31,666 nt of DNA from Sulfurimonas sp. (GTDB taxonomy: Bacteria; Campylobacterota; Campylobacteria; Campylobacterales; Sulfurimonadaceae). Position 1 is the stretch's first letter. Each line of letters starts with the position of its first letter. Below, piece after piece: positions 7,125-15,311 of the stretch. The notes beneath the pieces were generated by a model, which made no database searches, was not told where the DNA came from, and saw only the letters and a program-made list of their open reading frames with translations. The stretch covers positions 1 through 31,666 of the forward strand of contig JAMOMX010000345.1 of NCBI GenBank assembly GCA_027066935.1, written 5' to 3'. Position numbers and translations under genes: made by a program.

Positions 7125-8420
7125 ATGGAAATCAAATCAAATAAAATTGATGGTGCTAATGCTATAATTGAGGCTGTAATTAATAAAGAAGTGATAGACT
7201 CTAATATAAATAAGATTGCTAAAGAGTATGCTAAATCTGCAAATGTTCAAGGTTTTCGTAAAGGTAAAGTTCCAGTAGCTGTAATTAAGAAACAACATGG
7301 CGATAAACTTGTTCAAGATGCTGAAACTGAAGCTTTAAGAGAAGTTTTAAGTAAAGGTTTAGAGCAGATGGGAATCTCTAATGAGTCTTTAGTTGGCGAG
7401 CCAAATATTTCTAAATTTGATAAAAGTGATGATAAAATAGAGGTAGCTGTAAAAGTTGCTATGCGTCCAGAGATTGACCTTGGTGATTATACATCTCATG
7501 CAAAAGAGTTTGTTAAACCAGAAGTTACAGATGCTGAAGTGATGACAAAAATTAAAGAATTAGCAGAATCTCAAGCACCAGTTGTTGATATTAAGAGAAA
7601 TCGTAAATTAAAAAAGGGAGATACTGCTGTTCTTGATTTTGAAGGTTTTCTAGATGGAAAAAACTTTGAGGGTGGAGCTGCTAGTAATTTTGAATTAGTG
7701 ATTGGTTCCGCTCAATTTATTGATGGATTTGAAGATCAACTGATTGGTGTTAAAAGGGACGAAGAGGCTGAAGTTAATGTTACTTTTCCTGAAGATTATC
7801 AAGGTAAAGAGTTAGCTGGTAAAGATGTTGTTTTTAAAGTTAAGGTAGTTGGGATCAAAGAGAAACAAAAAGTTGAAATTGATGACGAATTAGCTAAAAA
7901 ATTTCTTCCTGATAACAAAGAAGCTAATGTAGATACTTTGAAAGAGAAGATTAAAGCTCAATTAGAAAATGAAGTGATGACTAAACTTTATGCAGAGGAA
8001 TTAAAACCAGCTCTTATGGAGGCTTTAGTAGAGTCTATAAGTTTTGATTTACCAGAATTTGTAGTAGAGCAAGAGATAGACTTAGCTTTAAATAAAAAAG
8101 CACAATCAATGAGCGAAGATGAGATTAAAGAGCTTCGTGAAAATGAAAAAAAACTCATTGAACTTCGTGATACATTTCGTGCTGATGCAGCGCAAAGTGT
8201 AAAAGCTACTTTTATTATTGATGCTTTAGCTAATAAACTAGCTCTTAAAGTTGATGAACAAGAAGTTATGCAAACTATCTATATGGAAGCGATGCAAACA
8301 GGTCAAGATCCACAGAAATCTTATGAGCATTATAAAAACGCTGGATATATCCCTGCGATTCAAATGTCTATGGTAGAAGATAAAGTACTAAGTAGAATTT
8401 TAGATTCAAAGATGAAATAA
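7125..8420 (+). CDS. tig: Trigger factor (ribosome-associated chaperone)
   Basis: Trigger factor binds the ribosome exit tunnel and shields nascent chains; it also has peptidyl-prolyl isomerase activity. The 431-residue protein has the ribosome-docking signature GFRKGKVP at residues 43-50. A central FKBP domain follows (about 150-245, including DFEGFLDGKNFEGG), then the helical C-terminal chaperone domain. An in-frame TTG lies one codon upstream at 7122, but AAAAGGA is best placed for the ATG at 7125. clpP begins 1 nt after its stop, so the chaperone and protease are made together, as is common in bacteria. Confidence 0.96.
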   Translation: MEIKSNKIDGANAIIEAVINKEVIDSNINKIAKEYAKSANVQGFRKGKVPVAVIKKQHGDKLVQDAETEALREVLSKGLEQMGISNESLVGEPNISKFDKSDDKIEVAVKVAMRPEIDLGDYTSHAKEFVKPEVTDAEVMTKIKELAESQAPVVDIKRNRKLKKGDTAVLDFEGFLDGKNFEGGAASNFELVIGSAQFIDGFEDQLIGVKRDEEAEVNVTFPEDYQGKELAGKDVVFKVKVVGIKEKQKVEIDDELAKKFLPDNKEANVDTLKEKIKAQLENEVMTKLYAEELKPALMEALVESISFDLPEFVVEQEIDLALNKKAQSMSEDEIKELRENEKKLIELRDTFRADAAQSVKATFIIDALANKLALKVDEQEVMQTIYMEAMQTGQDPQKSYEHYKNAGYIPAIQMSMVEDKVLSRILDSKMK

Positions 8421-8421
8421 T

Positions 8422-9012
8422 ATGAGTTATATCCCTTATGTAGTTGAAAAAACAGGTCGTGGAGAGCGTTCTTATGATATATATTCGCGTCTTTTAAAAG
8501 ATAGGATAGTGATGCTTAGTGGTGAAGTAAATGATCAAGTCGCTTCTTCTATAGTTGCTCAATTTTTATTTCTTGAAGCAGAAGACCCTGAAAAAGATAT
8601 CTATTTCTACATAAATTCTCCTGGTGGTGTTGTAACTGCGGGGATGGCAATATTTGATACTATGAACTATATTCGTCCAGATGTATCAACTATATGTATT
8701 GGGCAAGCTGCTTCAATGGGTGCATTTTTACTTTCATCTGGTGCTAAGGGGAAACGCTACTCTCTTCCACATGCTAGAGTTATGATTCATCAACCATTAG
8801 GTGGCGCTCAAGGACAAGCTAGTGATATTGCTATTCAAGCTGAAGAGATCTTAAGAATGAAAAAAGAGCTAAACTCTATCCTAGCTAGCAATACCGGACA
8901 AAGTATTAAAAAAATAGAGAAAGATACTGATCGTGACAACTTTATGAGCGCTAAAGAGTGTATAGAATATGGCATGATAGATAAAGTGTTAAATAAAAAC
9001 GAAAAAGAGTAG
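8422..9012 (+). CDS. clpP: ATP-dependent Clp protease proteolytic subunit
   Basis: ClpP forms the double-heptamer serine peptidase that degrades proteins fed by ClpX or ClpA. The 196-residue protein has the full catalytic triad: Ser98 in GQAASMGAF, His123 in MIHQPLGG and Asp172 in DTDRDNFMSA. It also has YINSPGG near residue 63. It follows tig by one base and precedes the degenerate GGDEF gene by 13 nt, and therefore lies within a four-gene unit ending in def. Confidence 0.98.
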   Translation: MSYIPYVVEKTGRGERSYDIYSRLLKDRIVMLSGEVNDQVASSIVAQFLFLEAEDPEKDIYFYINSPGGVVTAGMAIFDTMNYIRPDVSTICIGQAASMGAFLLSSGAKGKRYSLPHARVMIHQPLGGAQGQASDIAIQAEEILRMKKELNSILASNTGQSIKKIEKDTDRDNFMSAKECIEYGMIDKVLNKNEKE

Positions 9013-9025
9013 GGGGAGGGTTAGT

Positions 9026-10138
9026 ATGGCAGGATCCTTAAGAAAGAGAAGTCGTAGAGATATTAATGCTAGTGATTCTGTAAATGCTAATTTTTCTGAA
9101 AATAGAGGTCTTGACTCTGAATCAGGCAGTGTTTATAAAGATGCTGATTTTTCTAAGGAGGGCACTTCTGCTATTGAACCAAATAGTGATTTAGAATTGT
9201 ATTCTAAAGAGGTGCTAAAATTATTAATTCGAGATAATCTTCCTCCAACTCCAAATAATTTTTCACTTTATTTTGATAGACTTTTAGAAGGTAAGAATGA
9301 AAGTTTTCGTAAACAAATAATGTCTATGCTTGAGCTTGAAGAAAGCAATGATGCTGAAAGTACAATCTTACTTGAACAGAGTTTAAAGCAAGGTTTTACA
9401 TCTATTAAAAACATCCTAAATATAACGGCTAGTCTTTATAAAAATATTACATTTATGACAAAAATCCTTCAAAAACGAAAAGCTGAAATAGATGATTTTA
9501 CAGATCCTTATGATTTAAAAAATATAATTACTACTCTTGAAAATGATGTTTCAAAGCTTAATGATATTTTAAAAAAGCAAAATAATAATCTAAAAGATCA
9601 TTATGATAAAGCAGCAAAAGTTGTTAAAAATATTGAAAATGAAACTATTTTTGATAATAAGTACGGTGTATATAATAAACGATACTTATTAACTAAAGTT
9701 GAGCAAGAGATAGTTCTTGTCAAAGAATTTAAACATAGTTCATCACTCATTATGCTTGAATTAAATGATAAATTAATAAAAGAGATAAAAAATGAAAAAG
9801 CTAAGATATTAATGATTAGAACAATAGCTAGACTCCTATTAAAAACTTCAAGAAGGAGTGATATTGTTGCACATTATGGCAATGGTAGATTTTCTATGTT
9901 GCTTAAACATACAAGTGTACAAAATGCTAAAAAAACAAGTGAGCGTTTAGTAGATCTTGTTTCTAACTCAAATTTTTTCCTAGAAGAGAATGAAATTAAT
10001 CTTAAAATTGCTATAGGTATCACAGATATAAATCCACTAAATTCAATTGAAGAAATAATAGTTCACGCAATGGAGGGAATTGATAAGTCTTATTTGGATG
10101 AAAATATAGATTATGCGGTATCCCTTAACTCTAAATAG
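9026..10138 (+). CDS. Degenerate GGDEF-domain protein
   Basis: The 370-residue protein has a low-complexity start and a helical region beginning with LPPTPNNFSLYFDRLL (about 72-87), a stretch that I associate with GGDEF proteins of this phylum. Coiled-coil-like helices follow, and a C-terminal GGDEF-type fold begins near residue 207 (DNKYGVYNKRYL). The active-site loop reads YGNGRF (284-289) where GGDEF or GGEEF is required, so diguanylate cyclase activity is not expected. It may be a structural or ligand-sensing relic. It lies between clpP and def with gaps of 13 and 9 nt and a good GGGAGG site, so it is part of that operon. Its role is unknown. Confidence 0.8.
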   Translation: MAGSLRKRSRRDINASDSVNANFSENRGLDSESGSVYKDADFSKEGTSAIEPNSDLELYSKEVLKLLIRDNLPPTPNNFSLYFDRLLEGKNESFRKQIMSMLELEESNDAESTILLEQSLKQGFTSIKNILNITASLYKNITFMTKILQKRKAEIDDFTDPYDLKNIITTLENDVSKLNDILKKQNNNLKDHYDKAAKVVKNIENETIFDNKYGVYNKRYLLTKVEQEIVLVKEFKHSSSLIMLELNDKLIKEIKNEKAKILMIRTIARLLLKTSRRSDIVAHYGNGRFSMLLKHTSVQNAKKTSERLVDLVSNSNFFLEENEINLKIAIGITDINPLNSIEEIIVHAMEGIDKSYLDENIDYAVSLNSK

Positions 10139-10147
10139 AACAAATTA

Positions 10148-10675
10148 ATGAAGCTAAGTATAGTAACATACCCAGACAAAGTTTTAAAACAAAAATCAGA
10201 AGATGTAGAAAAATTCGATGAGGACCTCCATCAACTTTTAGATGGAATGTATGCCCTAATGATGAATGCAAATGGAGTCGGACTCGCGGCTATTCAAGTA
10301 GCAATAGCTAAGAGAGTGCTTATACTTAATATTCCAGATGAAGAAGAGGAACAACACGGTGAGAATCTAATAGAGATGGTAAATCCTATTATTTCATCTA
10401 AAAAAGGAAATACTATATATCAAGAGGGGTGTTTAAGTGTACCTGATTTTTATGAAGATATAGATAGATATGAGTTTATAAGTGTTAACTTTCAAGATAG
10501 AGATGGAAACACTAAGAGATTAGAAGCTGATGGACTTTTGGCAATAGCAATACAGCATGAGTTGGATCACTTAGATGGAGTATTGTTTATAGATAAACTC
10601 TCTTATGCTCGTCGAAAAAAGTTTGAAAAAGAGTACAAGAGAATGTTAAAAGAGAAAAAAAACTCAAAAAAATAA
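10148..10675 (+). CDS. def: Peptide deformylase
   Basis: Def removes the formyl group from the initiator methionine of new proteins. The 175-residue protein has all three family motifs: GVGLAAIQV (43-51), EGCLSVP with the metal ligand Cys95, and QHELDHLDG with His137, catalytic Glu138 and His141. It closes the tig-clpP-GGDEF-def unit, a grouping of proteins that act on nascent or misfolded chains. The start has only a weak ribosome-binding site 9 nt after the preceding stop, suggesting coupling. Confidence 0.97.
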   Translation: MKLSIVTYPDKVLKQKSEDVEKFDEDLHQLLDGMYALMMNANGVGLAAIQVAIAKRVLILNIPDEEEEQHGENLIEMVNPIISSKKGNTIYQEGCLSVPDFYEDIDRYEFISVNFQDRDGNTKRLEADGLLAIAIQHELDHLDGVLFIDKLSYARRKKFEKEYKRMLKEKKNSKK

Positions 10676-10690
10676 GGTTATTTTTAAACT

Positions 10691-11188
10691 TTAGATATTG
10701 TGCTTAAGCGCTTTTTTTATAAACTCAGTTGAACAAAAAAACATTGCTACAAAAATTGGGTTAATACTTACATATTCTTCTTCGATTTTATCAAAAATTT
10801 TAAAATTAAAACCACCATTTTCACTTGCAATTTTAGGAGTCACTATAAATTCAACAGGTGCTAAAGTTTTTACCATATTTAAAATTTTTTTAGCTTTTTT
10901 TGTATTTTGATTATCTAAAATATTAAAATTTTGATTTTCATTGTGATTACGAATTAGTTCTTCTAAAACATCAAACTTATCTTTAAAAACCACTTTATTC
11001 CATTCTATTTGAGCTTCATCAGATATAATTTTTTTACCATTATGTATGAGAGCATTTGGTTTATGAGTTTTCATAGTTTCTATGAGATTAAGTAAAAAAT
11101 TAGCTCCACCTAAAGCTTCGGCACTTTTTTTCATAAAAAGATGTATTATAGCTTTAGCCTCTTCACTTTGTTTATTAAAATTGCACAT
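10691..11188 (-). CDS. Uncharacterised protein, 165 residues
   Basis: I do not recognise this protein. It begins MCNFNKQSEEAKAII, is rich in lysine and asparagine, has no signal peptide or obvious membrane span, and has cysteines only at residue 2 and near the C-terminus (MFFCSTEF). A predicted mixed helix/strand soluble protein is the most that can be said. It has its own signals: a minus-strand TATAAT (11217-11222) and AGGA upstream of the ATG. It converges on def with a 15-nt gap and is divergent from nifS. Confidence 0.6.
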   Translation of the reverse strand: MCNFNKQSEEAKAIIHLFMKKSAEALGGANFLLNLIETMKTHKPNALIHNGKKIISDEAQIEWNKVVFKDKFDVLEELIRNHNENQNFNILDNQNTKKAKKILNMVKTLAPVEFIVTPKIASENGGFNFKIFDKIEEEYVSINPIFVAMFFCSTEFIKKALKHNI

Positions 11189-11256
11189 ATCTGTTCCTAA
11201 TTTTATTTTGAATGCAATTATAACGTAAATGATTTATCTCATAACTGAAATTAATA

Positions 11257-11369
11257 TTAAGTAAACACTTAAATAACTTCTTCTTAAGCATATCATAATA
11301 ACAAACCTATTATTATGTCAAAAGTAAAAGAAGACAAAAATAGTCTTATTTATAAATAATGATATTTAT
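11257..11369 (+). promoter_or_regulatory. Three inverted repeats upstream of nifS
   Basis: Three perfect dyads lie in the 130 bp before nifS: TTAAGT-4-ACTTAA (11257-11272), CATAATAA-8-TTATTATG (11294-11317) and ATAAATA-4-TATTTAT (11352-11369). The last is centred about 30 bp before the ATG, overlapping where a promoter core would be, and looks like a site for a dimeric repressor. Iron- or cluster-responsive regulation (Fur- or Rrf2-type) would suit an Fe-S assembly operon, but the regulator cannot be named from the sequence. Confidence 0.4.
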
Positions 11370-11389
11370 TATCTATTAGAAGGTTAAAA

Positions 11390-12604
11390 ATGCAAGTATA
11401 TTTAGATAACAATGCTACTACTATGACAGATCCAAGAGTTGTAGAGGAGATGATCCCTTTTTTTAGTGAGATGTATGGAAATCCAAACTCACTTCACAAA
11501 TTTGGCACATCTACGCACCCGGCATTAAAAAAAGCGATAAATCAGGTTTACGATGCGCTAAACGCAAGTGATGATGATGATATAGTTTTTACATCATGTG
11601 CTACAGAATCAAATAACTGGGTTTTAAAGTCAGTTGTATCAGATTTGATGAATGGTAGTAGAAAGAACCATGTAATTACAACAGAAGTTGAGCATCCATC
11701 AATTTTATCAACTTGTAAGTGGTTAGAGGAAAAAGGTATAAAAGTTTCATACCTACCTGTTAATGAGCAGGGTATTGTTGAAGCACACACTGTAAAAAAT
11801 TTCATAACAGATAAGACTGCTATTGTCTCAATTATGTGGGCTTCAAATGAAACAGGTGCAATTTTTCCTATTAAAGAGATTGGTGAGGTTTGTAAAGAAA
11901 AAGATGTTATTTTTCATTCAGATGCAGTTCAAGCTATAGGAAAGATACCTGTAGATTTACAAGATGTACATGTTGACTTTGTTTCAATGAGTGCACATAA
12001 ATTTCATGGTCCTAAAGGTGTGGGAGCCCTATATATTAGAGATTCTCAATTTTTAACTCCACTTCTTCATGGTGGTGAGCATATGGGTGGTCGCAGAAGT
12101 GGTACTTTAAATGTTCCATCTATTGTTGGTATGGGTAAGGCTATAGAGCTTGCTACTACAAACATAGAAGACACAATGGCTAAGATCAAAGAAAAAAGAG
12201 ATCGCTTAGAGGATGCTATTTTAGAAATTGATGATACTTTTGTTGTTGGTGATAGACAAAATCGTACGCCAAATACAATCTTAATATCTATTAGAGGTGT
12301 TGAGGGCGAGAGTATGCTTTGGGATTTAAATAATGATTCTATAGGAGCTTCAACAGGTTCGGCATGTGCATCAGAAGATTTAGAAGCAAATACTGTAATG
12401 TTAGCGATTGGTGCTGATAATGAGTTGGCACATACTGGAATTCGTCTAAGTTTAAGTCGTTTTACAACAGATGCCGAGATTGAATATACAATTGAGTATT
12501 TTAAAAAAGCTGTTAAGCGCTTAAGAGAGATATCCTCTTCATTTGCAAAACAACAACCAACAGAGGGTGGTGAAGTTCAAGAGTGTGAATTACATCACCA
12601 TTAA
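11390..12604 (+). CDS. nifS: Cysteine desulfurase, NifS/IscS type
   Basis: This PLP enzyme takes sulfur from cysteine and hands it as persulfide to the Fe-S scaffold encoded next door. The 404-residue protein begins VYLDNNATTMTDP. It has the ATESNNWVLK and HSDAVQAIGK blocks, the PLP lysine Lys204 in SAHKFHGPKG, the GGRRSGTLN segment and the sulfur-carrying Cys326 in STGSACAS. The short loop around that cysteine is group-I like. The C-terminus is cysteine/histidine-bearing (ECELHHH), as is frequent in these proteins. AGAAGG precedes the ATG. Its stop is buried in a 12-bp hairpin, and nifU follows after 145 nt. Confidence 0.95.
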   Translation: MQVYLDNNATTMTDPRVVEEMIPFFSEMYGNPNSLHKFGTSTHPALKKAINQVYDALNASDDDDIVFTSCATESNNWVLKSVVSDLMNGSRKNHVITTEVEHPSILSTCKWLEEKGIKVSYLPVNEQGIVEAHTVKNFITDKTAIVSIMWASNETGAIFPIKEIGEVCKEKDVIFHSDAVQAIGKIPVDLQDVHVDFVSMSAHKFHGPKGVGALYIRDSQFLTPLLHGGEHMGGRRSGTLNVPSIVGMGKAIELATTNIEDTMAKIKEKRDRLEDAILEIDDTFVVGDRQNRTPNTILISIRGVEGESMLWDLNNDSIGASTGSACASEDLEANTVMLAIGADNELAHTGIRLSLSRFTTDAEIEYTIEYFKKAVKRLREISSSFAKQQPTEGGEVQECELHHH

Positions 12605-12623
12605 TTGCTAAAGCAATTAATGG
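12598..12623 (+). terminator. Perfect 12-bp hairpin spanning the nifS stop codon
   Basis: Arms 12598-12609 and 12612-12623 are exact reverse complements, and the stop TAA (12602-12604) lies within the left arm. There is no U-tract after it, so a full terminator is unlikely; an mRNA-stabilising or attenuating structure between nifS and nifU is more plausible. Confidence 0.5.
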
Positions 12624-12668
12624 TACCACTATCTATTTAGAACGATATTTGAGCAAAAGCCCAAATAC

Positions 12669-12716
12669 CTACGCTAGCCGCTAAGGCACTGAAGCTAGCT
12701 TCTGCGAAGCAGAAAA
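12669..12716 (+). repeat. GC-richer palindromic cluster in the nifS-nifU gap
   Basis: This stretch holds GCTAGC twice, a 12-bp palindrome at 12691-12702 and an overlapping TTCTGC-GAA-GCAGAA hairpin; the two structures would compete. Its first part (12669-12683) shares CTACGCT and GCCGCTA with 3643-3659 in the prfA-dapF gap, differing by 2 nt of spacing. It may be a piece of a dispersed intergenic repeat. Confidence 0.4.
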
Positions 12717-12749
12717 TTAAGAAATTAAATTATATTTAAAGGACATGAC

Positions 12750-13724
12750 ATGGCAAAAAGTGATATGTTAGGTGAATCTTTATGGGATGCGTATTCAGAT
12801 AAAGTAACTTCGTTGATGAATAATCCTCAGCATCAAGGGGAACTATTTCAAGATGAAGTAGATAAGCGTGGTAACAAACTTATTGTTGCTGATTTTGGTG
12901 CAGAGAGCTGTGGAGATGCAGTTCGTCTTTATTGGGAGATTGATCCAAAGAGTGATATTATTGTAAACTCTAAGTTTAAATCTTTTGGTTGTGGTACAGC
13001 TATCGCTTCAAGTGATGTGATGACTGATTTATGTATAGGTAAAACAGTACAAGAGGCTGTAAAAATTACAAATATTGATGTTGAGATGGCACTTCGTGAT
13101 GACCCCGATACTCCAGCAGTTCCACCTCAAAAGATGCATTGTTCAGTTATGGCTTATGATGTTATCAAAAAAGCAGCTGGAATGTATATGGGTGTTGATG
13201 CAGAGAGCTTTGAAGAAGAAATAATCGTTTGTGAATGTGCCCGTGTTAGTTTAAATACTATAAAAGAAGTTATTAAATTAAATGATCTTACAACGGTTGA
13301 GCAGATTACAGACTATACTAAAGCGGGCGGATTTTGTAAATCTTGTATCAAACCAGGTGGACATGAAGATAGAGAGTATTATTTAGTAGATATTTTATCT
13401 GATACACGCAAAGAGATGGATCAAGAAAAAATGAAAGCTGCTGCTGATGCTGGAGCTGATGGAGATTTTGCTAAAAAGACTTTAGTTCAACAAATCAAAG
13501 CAGTTGATGCAATAATTGATGAGTCTATTCGTCAATTTTTGATTATGGATGGTGGAGATATGGAGATAATCGATATCAAAACAAATGATGAATATATCGA
13601 TATTTATATTCGTTATTTAGGTGCATGTAATGGTTGTGCAAGTTCGTCTACAGGTACACTTTACGCGATTGAATCAACTCTTAGGGAGAAACTATCAGGT
13701 AATATTCGAGTTTTACCTATTTAG
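12750..13724 (+). CDS. nifU: Modular Fe-S cluster scaffold protein NifU
   Basis: NifU assembles [2Fe-2S] and [4Fe-4S] clusters from sulfur provided by NifS and passes them to target enzymes. The 324-residue protein has the full three-part build. An IscU-like domain has Cys54 (ESCGD), Cys81 (FGCGT) and Cys131 (MHCSV). A central BFD-like [2Fe-2S] domain has Cys161, Cys163, Cys196 and Cys199. A C-terminal NifU domain has the CNGC pair Cys293/Cys296. Campylobacterota commonly use this NIF-type pair for general cluster supply even without nitrogenase, so it does not imply nitrogen fixation. AAAGGA lies 6 nt upstream of the ATG. Confidence 0.95.
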   Translation: MAKSDMLGESLWDAYSDKVTSLMNNPQHQGELFQDEVDKRGNKLIVADFGAESCGDAVRLYWEIDPKSDIIVNSKFKSFGCGTAIASSDVMTDLCIGKTVQEAVKITNIDVEMALRDDPDTPAVPPQKMHCSVMAYDVIKKAAGMYMGVDAESFEEEIIVCECARVSLNTIKEVIKLNDLTTVEQITDYTKAGGFCKSCIKPGGHEDREYYLVDILSDTRKEMDQEKMKAAADAGADGDFAKKTLVQQIKAVDAIIDESIRQFLIMDGGDMEIIDIKTNDEYIDIYIRYLGACNGCASSSTGTLYAIESTLREKLSGNIRVLPI

Positions 13725-13800
13725 CGCACTTATCTTGAGAATAGGTGGTATTTTCAAAAAACATGATTTAGCTTTTACCTAACTAATCGTATAGTTTTGC

Positions 13801-13806
13801 TAAAAT
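13801..13806 (+). promoter_or_regulatory. -10 box 6 nt before the oxygenase start (predicted leaderless)
   Basis: TAAAAT preceded by GTTTTGC ends 6 nt before the ATG at 13813. A +1 placed 7 nt after the box falls on the A of the start codon. There is no Shine-Dalgarno sequence in the gap. Confidence 0.6.
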
Positions 13807-13812
13807 ACCTCT

Positions 13813-14409
13813 ATGTATCAAAAACTGTATTCAAAAATCACAGATGCATTAGTTAATGATGGTTATATAATCATTGAGAATGCCTTGGATGAAAAGTTAT
13901 TTCCAAAATTAAAAAATTTTGCAAAAAATGAAAAAGATTTTAAGCATGCTGGTATTTCTGGTTCTAATGAGTTGCATTTGGACTACAATAGAAGAAGAGA
14001 TAAGATTTGTTGGTTAGAAGAAGATGGCAGTGCTCAGAGTGACTTCTTAGCGTTTGCAAACGGACTTAGAGAGCATTTAAATAAAGAGCTTTATCTAGGG
14101 TTGTCTTATTATGAGAGCCATTTTGCTATCTATGATAAGGGTGATTTTTATGAAACACATCTTGATTGTTTTAAAAATTTTAAAAATCGTATAGTTACTA
14201 CTGTTTACTTTTTAAATGAAGATTGGAACGATGATGATGGTGGAGCATTAATCATATATGATGAGGATAATAACTATCTTACTCGAGTAAATCCAGATGC
14301 AAATACTTTAGTAGTATTTATGAGTGAAAAGTTTCCACATGAAGTATTGGCTACAAATAAAAAAAGATTTTCAATAGCTGGTTGGATTAGGTGTGATAAA
14401 AAATCATGA
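13813..14409 (+). CDS. 2-oxoglutarate/Fe(II)-dependent oxygenase, SM-20/prolyl hydroxylase-like
   Basis: The 198-residue protein has the iron-binding triad of the 2OG-Fe(II) family, His116 and Asp118 in ETHLD and His176 in KFPHEV, and Arg185 placed to hold 2-oxoglutarate. The context DDDGGALIIY and ending FSIAGWIR are typical of SM-20-related proteins. Such enzymes hydroxylate protein or small-molecule substrates; the substrate here is unknown. It has its own predicted leaderless promoter, and its TGA overlaps the next ATG by 4 bp, so it works in one operon with the CitE-like lyase. Confidence 0.85.
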   Translation: MYQKLYSKITDALVNDGYIIIENALDEKLFPKLKNFAKNEKDFKHAGISGSNELHLDYNRRRDKICWLEEDGSAQSDFLAFANGLREHLNKELYLGLSYYESHFAIYDKGDFYETHLDCFKNFKNRIVTTVYFLNEDWNDDDGGALIIYDEDNNYLTRVNPDANTLVVFMSEKFPHEVLATNKKRFSIAGWIRCDKKS

Positions 14410-15311
14410 ACAAGAAGATACACTACACTGAGTTAGGTGCTACTTTATTTGTGCCAGCAACTCATAAAAATTTAGCTCAAATCGTATCTGGTACTAAATA
14501 TCCAAATCTCAAAAGTGTAGTTATTGATACCGAAGATGCAATATCTGATGATGACCTTGGGCATGCTATAAAAATAACAATAAAGCTACTTGGTACATTT
14601 AAAAAAAGCAAGCTTTTAGTTTTTGTCCGTCCACGTAATGTTGATGTTTTAGGTGAGCTATTGATATCTAAAGATATAAATAAGCTTGATGGATTTATAC
14701 TTCCCAAATTTTCACTAATAAATGCGCAACAATATTTAGATATTTTAGAACCATTTTCACATCAAATAATGCCAAGTATAGAGGGTAGTGAGCTTTTTGA
14801 TACTAACAAACTAACACAACTAAAAAAGATGTTAGTAAAATATAAACAAAAGGTTATCTTGGTCAGATTTGGATTAGAAGATATGCTTAGGCAACTTAGC
14901 ATGAGACAAACATGTGAAGATAGTATTTTTGATATGGCTGTAACATCTAGTGTATTAGGTAACTTTTTAGCAATTTTTAAAAGTTCTGGATTTAGCGTTA
15001 GTGGTGGAGTATATCCATGTTTTAATAATAAATTAGGATTTTCAAAAAATGTAAATCGAGACTTAAAGGAGGGGTTGTTTTCAAAAACAATAATTCATCC
15101 ATCACAAATAGATTTAACACATGAGGTTTATAAAGTCACAAAAAAAGAGTTGGATGAGGCAAATGAGCTTTTATCTTCATCTAATGCTATTATAAACTTA
15201 GATGCGAAAATGGGAGAAGCTAAGACTATGGGTCCACATGCAAAACTAATAGTAAAAAGAGCAAAAATATATGGAATTAGTAAATCATCTCAGCAGCACG
15301 ACCTTGAATAA
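14406..15311 (+). CDS. HpcH/HpaI aldolase / citrate lyase beta (CitE)-like protein
   Basis: The 301-residue protein has the layout of the CitE/malyl-CoA lyase family: LFVPATH near the start, DTEDAI at 41-46, VRPRN with its arginine near 75, the metal-binding glutamate in MPSIEG (Glu126) and the C-terminal IHPSQI block (230-235). These enzymes cleave or form C-C bonds of acyl-CoA or keto-acid substrates with Mg2+. No other citrate lyase subunit is near, so it is a stand-alone CitE-like enzyme of unknown substrate. It overlaps the oxygenase gene by 4 bp and its 3' end overlaps convergent lapD by 35 bp. Confidence 0.8.
   Translation: MNKKIHYTELGATLFVPATHKNLAQIVSGTKYPNLKSVVIDTEDAISDDDLGHAIKITIKLLGTFKKSKLLVFVRPRNVDVLGELLISKDINKLDGFILPKFSLINAQQYLDILEPFSHQIMPSIEGSELFDTNKLTQLKKMLVKYKQKVILVRFGLEDMLRQLSMRQTCEDSIFDMAVTSSVLGNFLAIFKSSGFSVSGGVYPCFNNKLGFSKNVNRDLKEGLFSKTIIHPSQIDLTHEVYKVTKKELDEANELLSSSNAIINLDAKMGEAKTMGPHAKLIVKRAKIYGISKSSQQHDLE

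Noticed and set aside
10668..10685. 8-bp A/T dyad across the def stop codon
   Set aside because: Arms are only A and T with a 2-nt spacer, so neither a stable hairpin nor distinguishable from chance in this composition.
11390..13724. nifS-nifU as evidence of nitrogen fixation
   Set aside because: Campylobacterota use NIF-type scaffold genes for general Fe-S assembly; no nif structural gene is in the window.
13715..13746. 7-bp dyad after nifU as terminator
   Set aside because: The stem is short and weak, the loop is 18 nt and no U-tract follows.
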